Below are positions 25,852-34,656 of a stretch of 64,000 nucleotides of DNA, piece after piece. The DNA is taken from the NCBI GenBank assembly GCA_028292435.1, contig JAQGMI010000039.1, positions 1 to 64,000 on the forward strand. The letters are read 5' to 3'. The DNA comes from Betaproteobacteria bacterium (GTDB lineage Bacteria > Pseudomonadota > Gammaproteobacteria > Burkholderiales > SG8-41). The notes beneath the pieces were generated by a model. It did not search any database and was not told the DNA's origin. It worked only from the letters and a program-made list of their open reading frames with translations. Numbering within the stretch: position 1 is the first letter of the stretch; every line of letters starts with the position of its first letter. The position numbers were made by a program, and so were the translations under genes.

Positions 25852-26133
25852 ATCATCGAGACGACCAAACGGGAGCAACTGATTGCGCGCTGCGCCGCTC
25901 AACGCGACGAAATTAGCGCCGTGTTCGTTCGCCTTGAAGGACCTCTGAAGCTCGCCGACCGCGGCGTTGCCGTAGTCCGTTATCTGCGCGCGCGACCGCT
26001 TGTGCTTGGCGCGCTGGCGGCTGTGTTAACTGCGAGCCGCGGCCGCGGCGTGTGGAAATGGGCGCAGCGCGGGTTTCTCGCATGGCGCACGTATCGCGCG
26101 ATGACCACCAAGAGCGGCGAGCAGGCTGGATGA
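25852..26133 (+). CDS. yqjK: YqjK-like protein, probably starting at an ATC codon
   Basis: A protein of about 93 residues with a helical N-terminus (KREQLIARCAAQRDEISAVF), a middle segment RGVAVVRYLRARPLVLGALA and a C-terminal basic/aromatic stretch KWAQRGFLAWRTYRAM, matching YqjK-like proteins. The first ATG/GTG/TTG in frame is GTG 25921, which would remove the conserved N-terminal third. Upstream the frame is open and a good Shine-Dalgarno GGGGA (25841-25845) sits 6 bases before ATC 25852. A rare AUC start, or a sequence error, is inferred. Its stop overlaps the start of the next gene. Confidence 0.65.
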   Translation: MIETTKREQLIARCAAQRDEISAVFVRLEGPLKLADRGVAVVRYLRARPLVLGALAAVLTASRGRGVWKWAQRGFLAWRTYRAMTTKSGEQAG

Positions 26134-26459
26134 AAGATCAATCGAATATCACGCGGTTTCGCGATGCCAGCGTTATCTGTTACCGCTCGATTCGTGACCT
26201 TACGGAGCGCGAAAAAAAGCATCTCCTGCAAGAGATTTTGCAGGTTCGCGGTCTGATGCCGCTGCTGATGAAGCCGCGCAACAAGCAGCTATGGACGCTC
26301 GAGGATAAGGCCGAGCTGCGCACGCATCTACGGCGATTGTCCGATATCAGTCCGTATCTTTTCGTGCTTGTGTTGCCGGGGTCGTTTCTCATGTTGCCGG
26401 CGCTTGCTTGGTGGCTTGACCGCAGGCGCAATCGCCAGCAACCGGCGGCGCCGGCGTAG
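26130..26459 (+). CDS. Small LETM1-like membrane-associated protein
   Basis: A 109-residue protein. RDLTEREKKHLLQEILQVRG and the following region to RLSDISPYLFVLVLPGSFLM resemble part of the LETM1 ribosome-binding-like domain, with one hydrophobic segment (about 72-92) and a basic tail. LETM1 proteins act in mitochondrial cation exchange; the bacterial short forms are not characterised. The ATG at 26130 overlaps the yqjK-like stop. Overlap with that gene suggests membership of the same envelope operon. The match is from memory of short motifs, so moderate confidence. Confidence 0.65.
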   Translation: MKDQSNITRFRDASVICYRSIRDLTEREKKHLLQEILQVRGLMPLLMKPRNKQLWTLEDKAELRTHLRRLSDISPYLFVLVLPGSFLMLPALAWWLDRRRNRQQPAAPA

Positions 26460-26471
26460 GCGGGACGGATC

Positions 26472-26975
26472 ATGATTGATGAATCCAAATTCAAATTGCT
26501 CGGCAGCGGGGCGGAATTCAAAGCGCAGTTGTTTGCGATGCTGCAAGGCAGCGACTTCTTCGGTGATTTTCCACCGGCGGAAATCGAAACACTGACTAAG
26601 TACGCGCAGGCATACAGTGTCGGCGCCGGTACGGTGATTTTCGACGAAGGTGAACGCGGCGGATTCATGTGCCTCGTGATCGAAGGCAGCGCGGAAATCT
26701 TCAAGCAGGACAACAAGTACGGCAACAAGCGCGTCGGTACGATTGAATCGGGCAAGACCGTCGGCGAAATGGCGCTCGTCGATGGCGAGCAGCGTTCGGC
26801 CACCTGCATTTGCCCGCAGGCATCCAGGCTCGTCATGCTGACACGCGAGCAGTTCGTGCGCATCATTCGGGAGCATCCTGCATTGAGCGTGAACATTTTG
26901 CTCAAGCTGCTGACGATGATGAGCCGGCGCTTGCGCCAGACGAGCGGGCAACTCGTAGATCACCTGCAGAACTAG
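26472..26975 (+). CDS. Cyclic nucleotide-binding domain protein
   Basis: A 167-residue protein made almost entirely of one cNMP-binding beta-barrel. Signatures are TVIFDEGERGGFMCLVIEGS (about 56-75), TVGEMALVDGEQRSATCICP (about 97-116) and a C-terminal helix VNILLKLLTMMSRRLRQTSG. The GEMALVDGEQRSAT phosphate-binding cassette has the expected Gly-Glu and Arg residues, so nucleotide binding is likely. There is no HTH domain, so it is not a Crp-type regulator by itself; it may act as a sensor for a partner. It follows the LETM1-like gene by 12 bases. Confidence 0.85.
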   Translation: MIDESKFKLLGSGAEFKAQLFAMLQGSDFFGDFPPAEIETLTKYAQAYSVGAGTVIFDEGERGGFMCLVIEGSAEIFKQDNKYGNKRVGTIESGKTVGEMALVDGEQRSATCICPQASRLVMLTREQFVRIIREHPALSVNILLKLLTMMSRRLRQTSGQLVDHLQN

Positions 26976-26987
26976 CGCGACGCCGCG

Positions 26988-27575
26988 ATGTGGTACCTGA
27001 TCGCCCTGGTCTGGATCGCGGTAATGGTCGTAATCGTTTTGCGCTACACGAAAAAACAGCGACGCCGCGCGAGCGAGCGTGCGCAGCATATGGAAACCAT
27101 GCTCGTCGAGCTCACCGCGAGCGCCCAAGCGGACGCTGCCGCATTCGCCGCTGAAACCGCCGCGACCGCCGCAATTGCGAAGGCCGCCGCGAACCCGGAT
27201 TTTCGCAAAAAACCACGGTTATTACCGCAGCCTGCGGCGGTGCTCTACTACGTTTTTCGCGCGGGCCTGCCGGATCACGAGATTTTCGCCGGCGTTGCAC
27301 TGACCGAAGTGCTCGAGCTTGCGGCCGGGATTCACGCCGGACGGCGCGAGCCGCTGCAACGCAAACTCGCCGAACAGCGCCTTGACTTTGTCATATGCAC
27401 CAAGCAACTCGAAGTCGTTGCCGCCGTGATCGTGCGGCCTCAGCCGCCCGCGGGCGCTGCGAATGAAAAACCGTTTCTGGATGAGTGCTTGCAGGCGGCG
27501 GGCGTTCGTCTCGTGAAGATCGACCCCGTGTCGCCGCCGCGACATCATCAAATTCATGCACTGATATACGGCTGA
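26988..27575 (+). CDS. Membrane-anchored DUF2726-like protein
   Basis: A 195-residue protein with one N-terminal transmembrane helix (YLIALVWIAVMVVIVLRY), an Ala/Glu-rich helical linker and a C-terminal domain resembling DUF2726. That domain has VLYYVFRAGLPDHEIFAGVA, RKLAEQRLDFVICTKQLEVV and FLDECLQAAGVRLVKIDPVS, the pattern of a nuclease-like fold (LDFVI...VAAVI...). Catalytic activity is not proven and key acidic residues are only partly visible. It starts 12 bases after the cNMP-binding gene and precedes earP. Confidence 0.68.
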   Translation: MWYLIALVWIAVMVVIVLRYTKKQRRRASERAQHMETMLVELTASAQADAAAFAAETAATAAIAKAAANPDFRKKPRLLPQPAAVLYYVFRAGLPDHEIFAGVALTEVLELAAGIHAGRREPLQRKLAEQRLDFVICTKQLEVVAAVIVRPQPPAGAANEKPFLDECLQAAGVRLVKIDPVSPPRHHQIHALIYG

Positions 27576-27655
27576 CGCCGGGCGGTTCCAACGACGCCGC
27601 CCATTCGCCGTCAGTGTGCCAAGAGAAGACATTGAACGTTTACCGCGATCAGGCA

Positions 27656-28801
27656 ATGCCAGTCCTTACGTGGGATATTTTCTGCTCCGTAGTCGATAAC
27701 TATGGCGACATCGGCGTATGTTGGCGACTTGCGCGCCAGTTGTCCGGCGATCTTGGTCAGACGGTGCGGCTGTGGGTCGACGATCTCTCCAGCTTCCAGC
27801 GGATTCGCAGCGAACTCGATGCATCGCGCGATATGCAGATGCTCCAAGGCGTTGAAGTGCGGCATTGGAATACGCCGTTCGATGATGTCGAACCGGCCGC
27901 TGTCGTGGTTGAAGGTTTCGGCGTGAGGCTGCCTGATAATTACATCGTCGCAATGACAGCGTGCAAGCGCGCGCCGGTCTGGATCAATCTCGAACACATC
28001 AGCGCCGAACCGTGGGTCGATGGTTATCATGCATTGCCGTCGCCGCACCCGAAGCTGCCGCTTACGAAACATTTTTTCTTTCCCGGTTACACCGCGGCAA
28101 CCGGCGGGCTTCTCATCGAGCGCGACCTTGTCGCGGCGCGCGATGCATTCCAGGCGGATGCCGATGCGCAAACTGCTTTTCTGCGCGCTCTTGGCGTCTT
28201 GCCCGCCGACAGCGAAGCGCTATGCATCTCGCTTTTTTGCTATGACAATGCAGCGCTGGATGAACTTGTTTCAGCTTGGTCGACCGGCGAGACGTCAATC
28301 CTTTGTCTGATACCGCCGGGCGCTGCGCTCACCGGCATGTCGACGATTCTCGGCACACCGCTCGCATCCGGCGGTCGTGTCGTCCACGGCCGACTGACTG
28401 CGCTTGCAATCCCGTTTCTCGATGTGGACGACTATGACCGCCTGCTGTGGGCCTGCGACGTGAATTTTGTGCGCGGTGAGGATTCGTTTGTGCGGGCGCA
28501 GCTCGCGGCGTGTCCGCTCGTGTGGCAGGCCTATGTGCAGGCGGAGAATACGCATCTCGCCAAGCAGGCAGCATTTGTCGACCGCTATCTGGAAAACCTC
28601 GACGCGGCGGCGGCGGACGCACTGCGGGCGCTTCATGACTGCTGGAATCGGCAATCCGCCGGCGTGGGCGAGGCGTGGGCTGCCTTTATCGCTGCGCGCG
28701 TGGCGGCTGCGGTTCACGCAAAAGCGTGGGCGGATCGGCTCGCGGGTGGCGGCAACCTCGCAAACAAGCTGGCCGAATTCTGCATGAATCAGCTAAAATA
28801 A
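27656..28801 (+). CDS. earP: EF-P arginine rhamnosyltransferase EarP
   Basis: A 381-residue glycosyltransferase that transfers rhamnose from dTDP-rhamnose to arginine 32 of elongation factor P. The N-terminus [20 protein letters not shown] is diagnostic, and [20 protein letters not shown] with [15 protein letters not shown] forms the C-terminal nucleotide-sugar site, with Asp and Glu residues of the conserved set. ATG 27656 is chosen because homology starts there; the frame is open upstream, including TTG 27632. The efp gene follows 31 bases later, and its Arg32 confirms the pairing. Confidence 0.92.
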   Translation: MPVLTWDIFCSVVDNYGDIGVCWRLARQLSGDLGQTVRLWVDDLSSFQRIRSELDASRDMQMLQGVEVRHWNTPFDDVEPAAVVVEGFGVRLPDNYIVAMTACKRAPVWINLEHISAEPWVDGYHALPSPHPKLPLTKHFFFPGYTAATGGLLIERDLVAARDAFQADADAQTAFLRALGVLPADSEALCISLFCYDNAALDELVSAWSTGETSILCLIPPGAALTGMSTILGTPLASGGRVVHGRLTALAIPFLDVDDYDRLLWACDVNFVRGEDSFVRAQLAACPLVWQAYVQAENTHLAKQAAFVDRYLENLDAAAADALRALHDCWNRQSAGVGEAWAAFIAARVAAAVHAKAWADRLAGGGNLANKLAEFCMNQLK

Positions 28802-28832
28802 TGGGCTTTTAAGCTTAGAGCCGCGGAAAAAC

Positions 28833-29387
28833 ATGAAAATCGCACAGGAAATCAGGGCCGGCAACGTCATCATGCTCGGAAAAGACCCGATGGTCGTGCA
28901 AAAGGCCGACTTCTCGAAATCCGGCCGCAACGCTTCAGTCGTAAAAATGAAGATGCGCAATCTGCTCACGGGTGCGCCGGCCGAAAGTGTTTATCGTGCC
29001 GACGACAAATTCGAAATGGTGGTGCTCGAGCGCAAGGAAGTTACGTTCTCGTATTACTCCGACCCCATGTACGTGTTCATGGATGGAGAGTATAACCAGC
29101 ACGAGGTCGAGAAAGACAACATGGGCGAGGCGCTCAACTATCTCGATGAGGGTATGGCCTGCGAAGTCGTTTTCTACAACGAGAAGCCAATTTCGGTGGT
29201 GATTCCGCAATCGCTCGAGCGCGAAATCGAATACACCGAACCGGCGATTCGCGGCGATACGTCGGGCAAAGTTTTAAAGCCCGCCAAACTCAAAACCGGC
29301 TTTATTGTTCAGGTGCCGTTGTTTTGCGCGACCGGCGATAAGATCGAAATCGACACCCGTACCGGCGAATACCGCCGCCGGGTTTGA
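28833..29387 (+). CDS. efp: Elongation factor P
   Basis: A 184-residue EF-P that binds the ribosome and relieves stalling at polyproline. The N-terminal KOW-like domain carries SKSGRN with Arg32 at the tip, the site modified by EarP; EpmA-type EF-Ps have Lys there. Domains II ([20 protein letters not shown]) and III ([20 protein letters not shown] to RTGEYRRRV) are complete. It lies directly after earP, which is the expected arrangement in betaproteobacteria. A strong rho-independent terminator lies about 75 bases downstream. Confidence 0.97.
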   Translation: MKIAQEIRAGNVIMLGKDPMVVQKADFSKSGRNASVVKMKMRNLLTGAPAESVYRADDKFEMVVLERKEVTFSYYSDPMYVFMDGEYNQHEVEKDNMGEALNYLDEGMACEVVFYNEKPISVVIPQSLEREIEYTEPAIRGDTSGKVLKPAKLKTGFIVQVPLFCATGDKIEIDTRTGEYRRRV

Positions 29388-29447
29388 TGCTGTTGCCGTC
29401 CACAGGTATACGTTAATTGCTCAGGCAAGCATCGGCTGACGGATTCA

Positions 29448-30425
29448 ATGCGCGACGCAGTTAAAAAAGAACGCTACCAGACGGTAGCGTTTTTTATTTG
29501 GCCGCCGAGAGCGGTAACCGCGGGGCGGCTATTTTTCACCGCCGGTCTGCTCGCCCTGTTTGCGGGTTGTGCCAAAGTGCCGGATCTCGGCATCACGCCG
29601 TTGAAGGAGCCGACGCTCGCCGCTTTGCAGAATCACCTGCTCACTCACAAGGCCGACCTTGATATGTTCAGGCTGCGCGGCCCGTTTCCCGTGACGGTGG
29701 ACACCAATCATGAAATCGGGCTCTCTTCGAGCGAGCACATTAATTCCGACCTGTTTCTCGCGGCGCCCGCCGGCAAAGCACCGCTCGTCATATTCATGCA
29801 TGGCTATGCGAGCACCAAGGAATCGCACAGCTATCAGGCAATGCACCTCGCATCGTGGGGGTTGCATAGTATGTCCGTGCAGTTACCGAATACCGGTTCG
29901 TGGAATGCGAATGGCAAAACCCTTGCGCGCATCGTCAATCTCATTCAACGGTCGCCGGAACTGGTCGACCGGCGCGTTGATGTGGACAGGATTATCCTCG
30001 TTGGCCATTCATTCGGCGGTACTTCCGTGTGCATTGCGCTGGCTGAAGGCGCGCGCGCGGCGGGCGGCATCCTGCTCGATCCCGCCAGTGTGGGCAGGGA
30101 CCTGCCGGCCTATCTGCGAAAAATCGCGGCGCCGGTCATCGTGCTCGGAGCCGACGAGCATGTCTCTGAAACCCGCAACCGCGATTTTTTTTACCGCTAT
30201 ATCCAGGCAGGCGTCGGCGAAATTTCCATCAAGAATGCGTCACACGAAGATGCGCAATTCCCGTCGCAGCTGGCGCAGACGACCGAGGAATTGCAGGTCA
30301 GCTTCGTCAGCGCACTGACAGCTGCGGACATCAGTCTTTCGGCGACCGGCAAGTTCGACTATGCATGGACGAGTTTTGACGGCGCGATCCAGAACGGCAA
30401 ACTTTTTAATGCGAAGCGGAAATGA
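29448..30425 (+). CDS. Alpha/beta hydrolase lipoprotein
   Basis: A 325-residue hydrolase with a lipobox LFAGC (about 39-43 from ATG 29448), so probably membrane-anchored. The catalytic pattern is IFMHGYASTKES (oxyanion), VGHSFGGTS (nucleophile Ser about 188), an acid in VLGADEHVSE and a His in NASHEDAQF. It resembles PAF-acetylhydrolase or dienelactone-hydrolase-like enzymes. The start is problematic: the only ATG giving a complete signal peptide (29448) lies upstream of the efp terminator, and no ATG/GTG/TTG occurs between the hairpin and the lipobox. It overlaps the next gene by 4 bases. Confidence 0.8.
   Translation: MRDAVKKERYQTVAFFIWPPRAVTAGRLFFTAGLLALFAGCAKVPDLGITPLKEPTLAALQNHLLTHKADLDMFRLRGPFPVTVDTNHEIGLSSSEHINSDLFLAAPAGKAPLVIFMHGYASTKESHSYQAMHLASWGLHSMSVQLPNTGSWNANGKTLARIVNLIQRSPELVDRRVDVDRIILVGHSFGGTSVCIALAEGARAAGGILLDPASVGRDLPAYLRKIAAPVIVLGADEHVSETRNRDFFYRYIQAGVGEISIKNASHEDAQFPSQLAQTTEELQVSFVSALTAADISLSATGKFDYAWTSFDGAIQNGKLFNAKRK
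29463..29498 (+). terminator. Rho-independent terminator after efp, possibly bidirectional
   Basis: AACGCTACC (29470-29478) pairs with GGTAGCGTT (29483-29491) around AGAC and runs into TTTTATT; an A-run precedes it, so it may also work on the other strand. It ends the earP-efp transcript. It lies inside the apparent 5' coding part of the next open frame. Confidence 0.85.
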
Positions 30426-31372
30426 CCAAAACGTTTTTTGATTATCTCAATCGGGCGGTAATGGCCGCCATGGCCAATCGCCTGCGCAATGCGATCGTCG
30501 TGCTGTCCATCCAAAGCGTGTTTGCAGGTGCCGCACTTGCGCAAGCCCCGGTGCCGGTTCCGAAGCCGGCAGCACCCGACTTCAAATCGGAATGGTCGAA
30601 ACAGGAGAACATTTATCGCAGTGAAGGGGACAAGGTTCCCTCCGGCTATACCATCGATCGCTCACTATCCGACTACGTGCGTGCGCTTGCGGCCGGCTTC
30701 GACAGTAAACTTGCGGCGCTCACGCCGGCGGACCGCTGGCTGGATATCGGTGCCGGACGGGGCCAGGCGATACTCGATTATTTTGCGCCTGAATATGACA
30801 TCACTTATCCCGAGGGGCGCGCACAGCGCGGCATCAAGGCGCAAACGGTCGCGATGTCTATCGAAGACCGCCGTACGGTGGAGTGGCGGTTGATCGCCGC
30901 GAATAAAAGCGCGAACCGGTTGCAATACTGGTTCAACCGCCGATTGCGTGACTATACGTTGCAGGAATCCGGCCAGTTTCAATTGATCACCGATGTCATC
31001 GGCGGGTTTTCGTATTCGACTGATCTTAGCTTCTTCATGGAAAAGGTGATCAGCATGCTCGCCACCGGTGGCATTTTTTATTCAGTGCTGCAGGACGTTC
31101 GCTCGGAAGCGGGCACGAATGAGCCGTACTATGAAAAGGCACCGTTTCTGACGGAAATAGTGAATCAAAAAAACGAGCAGTTGTCGGTCTGCTCGTGGCT
31201 CAAACGAATTACCTGCGTGGAGGTAATCTGCGAGTCGAAAAAAGGCTGGCGGCCTCCGGTTCAGGCCTATCAAGTGCAGAAGTTATGCAGCGACGTAAAA
31301 GTGCCTGCACTGACGCCGGTTCACTTCGAATCAGGTACGCCGCCCGAACGCCGGTACCAATTGCAAGACTGA
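30422..31372 (+). CDS. Exported protein with a methyltransferase-like domain
   Basis: A 316-residue protein with a signal peptide (hydrophobic segment about 22-42, cleavage near AALAQA). The mature part has DRWLDIGAGRGQAILDYFAP (about 104-123), which reads as motif I of Rossmann-type SAM methyltransferases, and later VISMLATGGIFYSVLQDVRS in the place of the post-motif strand. A periplasmic methyltransferase would lack SAM, so the fold may be reused for another role or the protein may be cytosolic with a membrane anchor. Starts ATGA-overlapped with the upstream hydrolase lipoprotein gene, so probably co-translated. Confidence 0.7.
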   Translation: MTKTFFDYLNRAVMAAMANRLRNAIVVLSIQSVFAGAALAQAPVPVPKPAAPDFKSEWSKQENIYRSEGDKVPSGYTIDRSLSDYVRALAAGFDSKLAALTPADRWLDIGAGRGQAILDYFAPEYDITYPEGRAQRGIKAQTVAMSIEDRRTVEWRLIAANKSANRLQYWFNRRLRDYTLQESGQFQLITDVIGGFSYSTDLSFFMEKVISMLATGGIFYSVLQDVRSEAGTNEPYYEKAPFLTEIVNQKNEQLSVCSWLKRITCVEVICESKKGWRPPVQAYQVQKLCSDVKVPALTPVHFESGTPPERRYQLQD

Positions 31373-31982
31373 CGTCTATAGCGCCTATTAGATGTCGCGG
31401 CATTCCCGCGCGTTCTCTTCCTTCCTATTCTCCACGCGATACCGCGTTCGACACGCTCCGTGTTTGCGCCGATGGCAGCTCTAGATCTTCGTGCTCGGCG
31501 TCACTGACCGCCGGGTTTCGATGCGGGCGAGCGCGATAAAAATCGTCGCTTGTAGGACCGCCGAGCAGATATGAAGCGGAATGGCTGCGCATCAGCGAGC
31601 TGTCCTACATTTGCCTTAAGTGACTGATTGCGAGGCGTCGATTCGTCCTACGTCGTGGATCAAATCGGGTAAATGGAGGTCAGCGAGACTCCGATATGTT
31701 GGCCATAATCGTTTGGCGTGGAAAATACAACGTCCGCAGCACGGGAAAGATAATAAAAGCGAAATCCGAATCCACTTGGCATGTTCTTTTAGAGGCGTTC
31801 CTACAACGCTGCTCTCGGATGGCTGACAGACTTTCGCGCATAAACTTGTAGGATTCCATTTGAGCAAGGGGCTCAATCAGCACCCGCGCTAACGCAGCCA
31901 ATTTCTGATTTCTCATCCTACTGCGAGCGGTCTGTCAGCGGCTTGCAAGAACATTAAGTAAAACATTCTTGGAGGTTACCCC
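31373..31982. other. Gene-poor stretch, no supported coding sequence
   Basis: About 610 bases between the exported protein gene and the TadA pseudogene. Short open frames occur on both strands but none has a ribosome binding site, codon bias or recognisable motif. Base composition is more AT-rich than neighbours. A strong GGAGG (31971-31975) near the end serves the following pseudogene. No terminal repeats or attachment sites were spotted. Confidence 0.6.
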
Positions 31983-33350
31983 ATGGAATTGCGCGACATC
32001 AGAAACATACTCAAGGGGAAAAAACATGCGGTGAATCCCCTGACGGCGGTGCCGGTCGAGCAACCTACGCCCTTCGCAAAAAAGTCGCCCGCGCTCGAAC
32101 CCTACGTAAAATTAAAAAAAACATTGGGCCTGCGGATCCGGGATAGGGTAGACCAAACTTCCATGGAGGCGATGTCCGAGCCACTGCTGCGTCAGGAAAT
32201 CAGCAGCGTCTGCGATCACTTATTTGACGATAATCCCGCCCTGATCGATGAATTCGAACGACGCATGTTGATGCGTGACATTCAGAATGAGATGGCGGGG
32301 CTGGGACCGCTCGACCCACTGCTGGGCGATCCATCGATCTCGGGCATCATGGTCAACAGATATAACCGGATATACGTCGAGCGCCACGGACGGATTGAAC
32401 TGACTGACGCAACTTTTGGCGACGACAAGCACTTGCTACGAATAATCGACAGGATTGTCTCCCGCGCCGGATCCTGGATCAACGAATCCAGCCCGATGGT
32501 TCGCGCATCAATGCAGTCATCCCGCTGGTCGCGATCGACGGTGCGACGTTGTCCATACGTCGCTATACGGCGGCGCTGCCGAAAATGAACGATCTGGTCA
32601 ATTGTTATAAATCGATGACGCCGGAAATGGCGTTGCTGATGGAGGGCTGCGTCAAGTCGAAAATTAATATGATTATTTCCGGCGCGGCCGGATCCGGAAA
32701 AACTACGTTGCTCAATATTTTGTCTGCGTGCATTCCCGGCAGCGAACGGATCGTAACTATTGAAAATGAACCCGAAACTGCAATTGCAGCAGGAGAGCGT
32801 GATCCGCTTGGAAATGCGACCGCCGGATATCGAAGGCAAAGGTGAGATCAATCAAAGCGCGCTTGTGCGTAACGCGTTAAGAATGCGGCCGGATCTCATC
32901 GTGATGGGTGAGATACGTGGCGCAGAAGCGCTGGAGATGATGCAGGCAATGGCTACTGGTCCTGAAGGATCGCTGACTACGGTGCGCGCCGACAGTCCGC
33001 ACGACGCAATTTCACGACTCGAAAATATGGTAAGCATGGCGGGTGCCAGACTGCTGCGCAAAGTGGCGCGCGCGCAAATTGCGTCAGCAATTACTGTAGT
33101 TGTTCAATTAAACCGGTTGCCAGACGGCCAGCACAAAGTCACAAGCATGCAGGAAATCACCGGCATAGACGGCGAAGTGTTGACGATGCAGGAGTTTTTC
33201 AATTTCCGCCAGACGGGCAGGGGCACAAATGGAAAAATCACCGGGTATTTTCAGGCCACGGGTATCCGCCCAACGTTTTTCGAACAACTGCGTGACTATG
33301 GCGTGAATTTGCAGACCTCGATCTTCGATCCGAGCAAACGCTACCAATAA
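31983..33350 (+). pseudogene. CpaF/TadA-type secretion ATPase, broken by two frameshifts
   Basis: The sequence reads as a Flp-pilus/tad secretion ATPase in three pieces. The first frame runs from ATG 31983, with MAGLGPLDPLLGDPSISGIM and INESSP, to about 32495. The second frame, from PDGSRINAV (about 32493), has the Walker A GAAGSGKTT. The third starts near 32770 with QLQQESVIRLEMRPPDIEGK and contains MRPDLIVMGEIRGAEALEMM (Walker B region). At the first break the usual MVDARLP-like segment is missing, consistent with a roughly 20-base deletion; the second break looks like a single-base indel, restoring the first frame. No other tad genes lie nearby. Composition is AT-richer than the block around it. 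Confidence 0.85.
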
Positions 33351-33487
33351 AGACCAAGACTAGGATAAAGCGCGCATGGAAATCAATTACACGCGAGCTC
33401 GTGATTGCCATGGCGTCACCGGGCTCGCCAAGCGCACGTGAAAGTTTTGTTGTCGAAGCGGCGGGTAAGATCCTAGGTTCAGTCGAC

Positions 33488-33523
33488 AAACTAAAAGGCC
33501 ACCCGAAGGTGGCCTTTTAGTTT
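33488..33523 (-). terminator. Terminator of ssrA
   Basis: A 16-pair perfect stem, AAAAGGCCACC against GGTGGCCTTTT plus flanking AAACT/AGTTT, with a TTCG tetraloop when read on the minus strand and a T-rich 3' side. It begins directly at the 3' end of tmRNA. Confidence 0.9.
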
Positions 33524-33897
33524 GGTGGAGGCGGCGGGAATCGAACCCGCGTCCGCAAGCACTCTACAGCCAGTTCTACATACTTAGCCGGGTCATTTGA
33601 TTTAGCTGCATGCACGCCGACAGGCAAGCTGGCATACCGCGAGTTACCTTGGATTTAGCGCTCGTGCAAAGTAACCCTGCACGGCACGATCTCATGTGAA
33701 TGACTCTGCGCCGGAACCTGTTACCAGGCGCCGCCCGGCCCATGAGAAAGCCGGTGCAGAGTCCAACCGGTTATTAAGCGGCTAGAGCGTAGTTATCGTC
33801 GTTCGCGTTTATAGCGACCCAGTTGTATTTACGAGGTAGCTGGCCCTCGGTATGCCCTGAACTGCTTTGCAACCCACGTCGAAGCCAAGTCGCCCCC
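33523..33897 (-). ncRNA. ssrA: tmRNA (SsrA)
   Basis: A 375-base transfer-messenger RNA. The 5' end GGGGGCGACTTGG and the 3' end GTTCGATTCCCGCCG...CCACCA form the alanine tRNA-like domain, with a 7-pair acceptor stem and an encoded CCA. The tag frame at 33806-33774 (minus) reads ANDDNYALAA followed by two TAA codons, close to known betaproteobacterial tags. It rescues stalled ribosomes with SmpB and marks the peptide for ClpXP. The smpB gene is not in the window. It lies downstream of gph on the same strand. Confidence 0.96.
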
Positions 33898-33936
33898 GAA
33901 ATCGGGATAAGAAAGCGGATGTTCTGCTTCACTCGG

Positions 33937-33955
33937 CATGCGCATTATCGCATAT
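33937..33955 (-). promoter_or_regulatory. Candidate extended -10 promoter of ssrA
   Basis: On the minus strand TGCGATAAT (GATAAT at 33949-33944) forms an extended -10 about 45 bases before the mature tmRNA 5' end. A 5' leader removed by RNase P would be expected. No good -35 is paired with it. Confidence 0.35.
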
Positions 33956-33999
33956 GCGGGCGTTGCGCCCGATTTCAACGCCGGTCTTGCGTGTTTTGC

Positions 34000-34656
34000 C
34001 TACAGGTAGTGGAGGACATCGCCCGGGGCGTCGATCATAGCGTCGGCCGCCCACGTTTCCGGATCGTTGCCATGCAAGTAGCCGAATTTGGCGACGATCG
34101 TCATCATCCCGGCAGCGCGCCCGGCCTGGACGTCGCGGCGATCGTCCCCGACATAGATGCAGCGAGACGGCGCAATGCTGATGCGCTCGCACGCGGCGAA
34201 AAGCGGCGCCGGATCTGGTTTTGTCTTGCCGGTTGTATCGCCGCCGATAATGCATGCGGCGCGATGATGCACGCCGAGTTGCTTGAGCAAAGGGTGTGTA
34301 TAGCGTTCCGCCTTATTGGTGACGACGCCCCATTTCACCCCGCGGATCTCGAGTGCCTCGAGCAATTCACCCATGCCGGGAAACAATTTCGATTCGCGGC
34401 ACAGATTGTCGGCATAGATGCCGAGAAACTCGTCGCGCATCGCTTCGTAATCGGCATGCTCGGGCGTCACGTCAAGACCGACGCCGAGCAAGCCGCGAGC
34501 GCCCATCGATGTGTAGGCGCGAGTCGCGGCGACGGGCAGCACCTCGAGCTTGCGCGACACGCGCATGCAGTTGAGCGCATAGACAAGGTCGGGCGCAGTG
34601 TCGATAAGCGTGCCGTCGAGGTCAAACAGTACCGCCTGGATCTTAGGGATCGCCAC
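34000..34656 (-). CDS. gph: Phosphoglycolate phosphatase (HAD family)
   Basis: A 218-residue HAD hydrolase. Motif I DLDGTLIDT gives the nucleophile Asp, motif II is GVVTNKAER, the motif III Lys is in GKTKPDPAPL, and motif IV GDDRRDVQAG supplies the metal Asp pair. It dephosphorylates 2-phosphoglycolate from DNA repair or oxygenase activity. The start GTG 34656 overlaps the ubiG stop (TAGTG), so it is translationally coupled to ubiG; a TTG 12 bases further up is also in frame. The order mtaD-ubiG-gph is common in betaproteobacteria. Confidence 0.88.
   Translation of the reverse strand: MAIPKIQAVLFDLDGTLIDTAPDLVYALNCMRVSRKLEVLPVAATRAYTSMGARGLLGVGLDVTPEHADYEAMRDEFLGIYADNLCRESKLFPGMGELLEALEIRGVKWGVVTNKAERYTHPLLKQLGVHHRAACIIGGDTTGKTKPDPAPLFAACERISIAPSRCIYVGDDRRDVQAGRAAGMMTIVAKFGYLHGNDPETWAADAMIDAPGDVLHYL

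Noticed and set aside
31616..31916. Short overlapping frames in the gene-poor stretch
   Set aside because: Under 90 codons, no Shine-Dalgarno, no motif, and frames on both strands cover the same bases.
33461..33480. Partial match to the ssrA 3' end as an attachment site
   Set aside because: Only about 8-10 bases match (GCGGCGGG core), expected by chance in GC-rich DNA.
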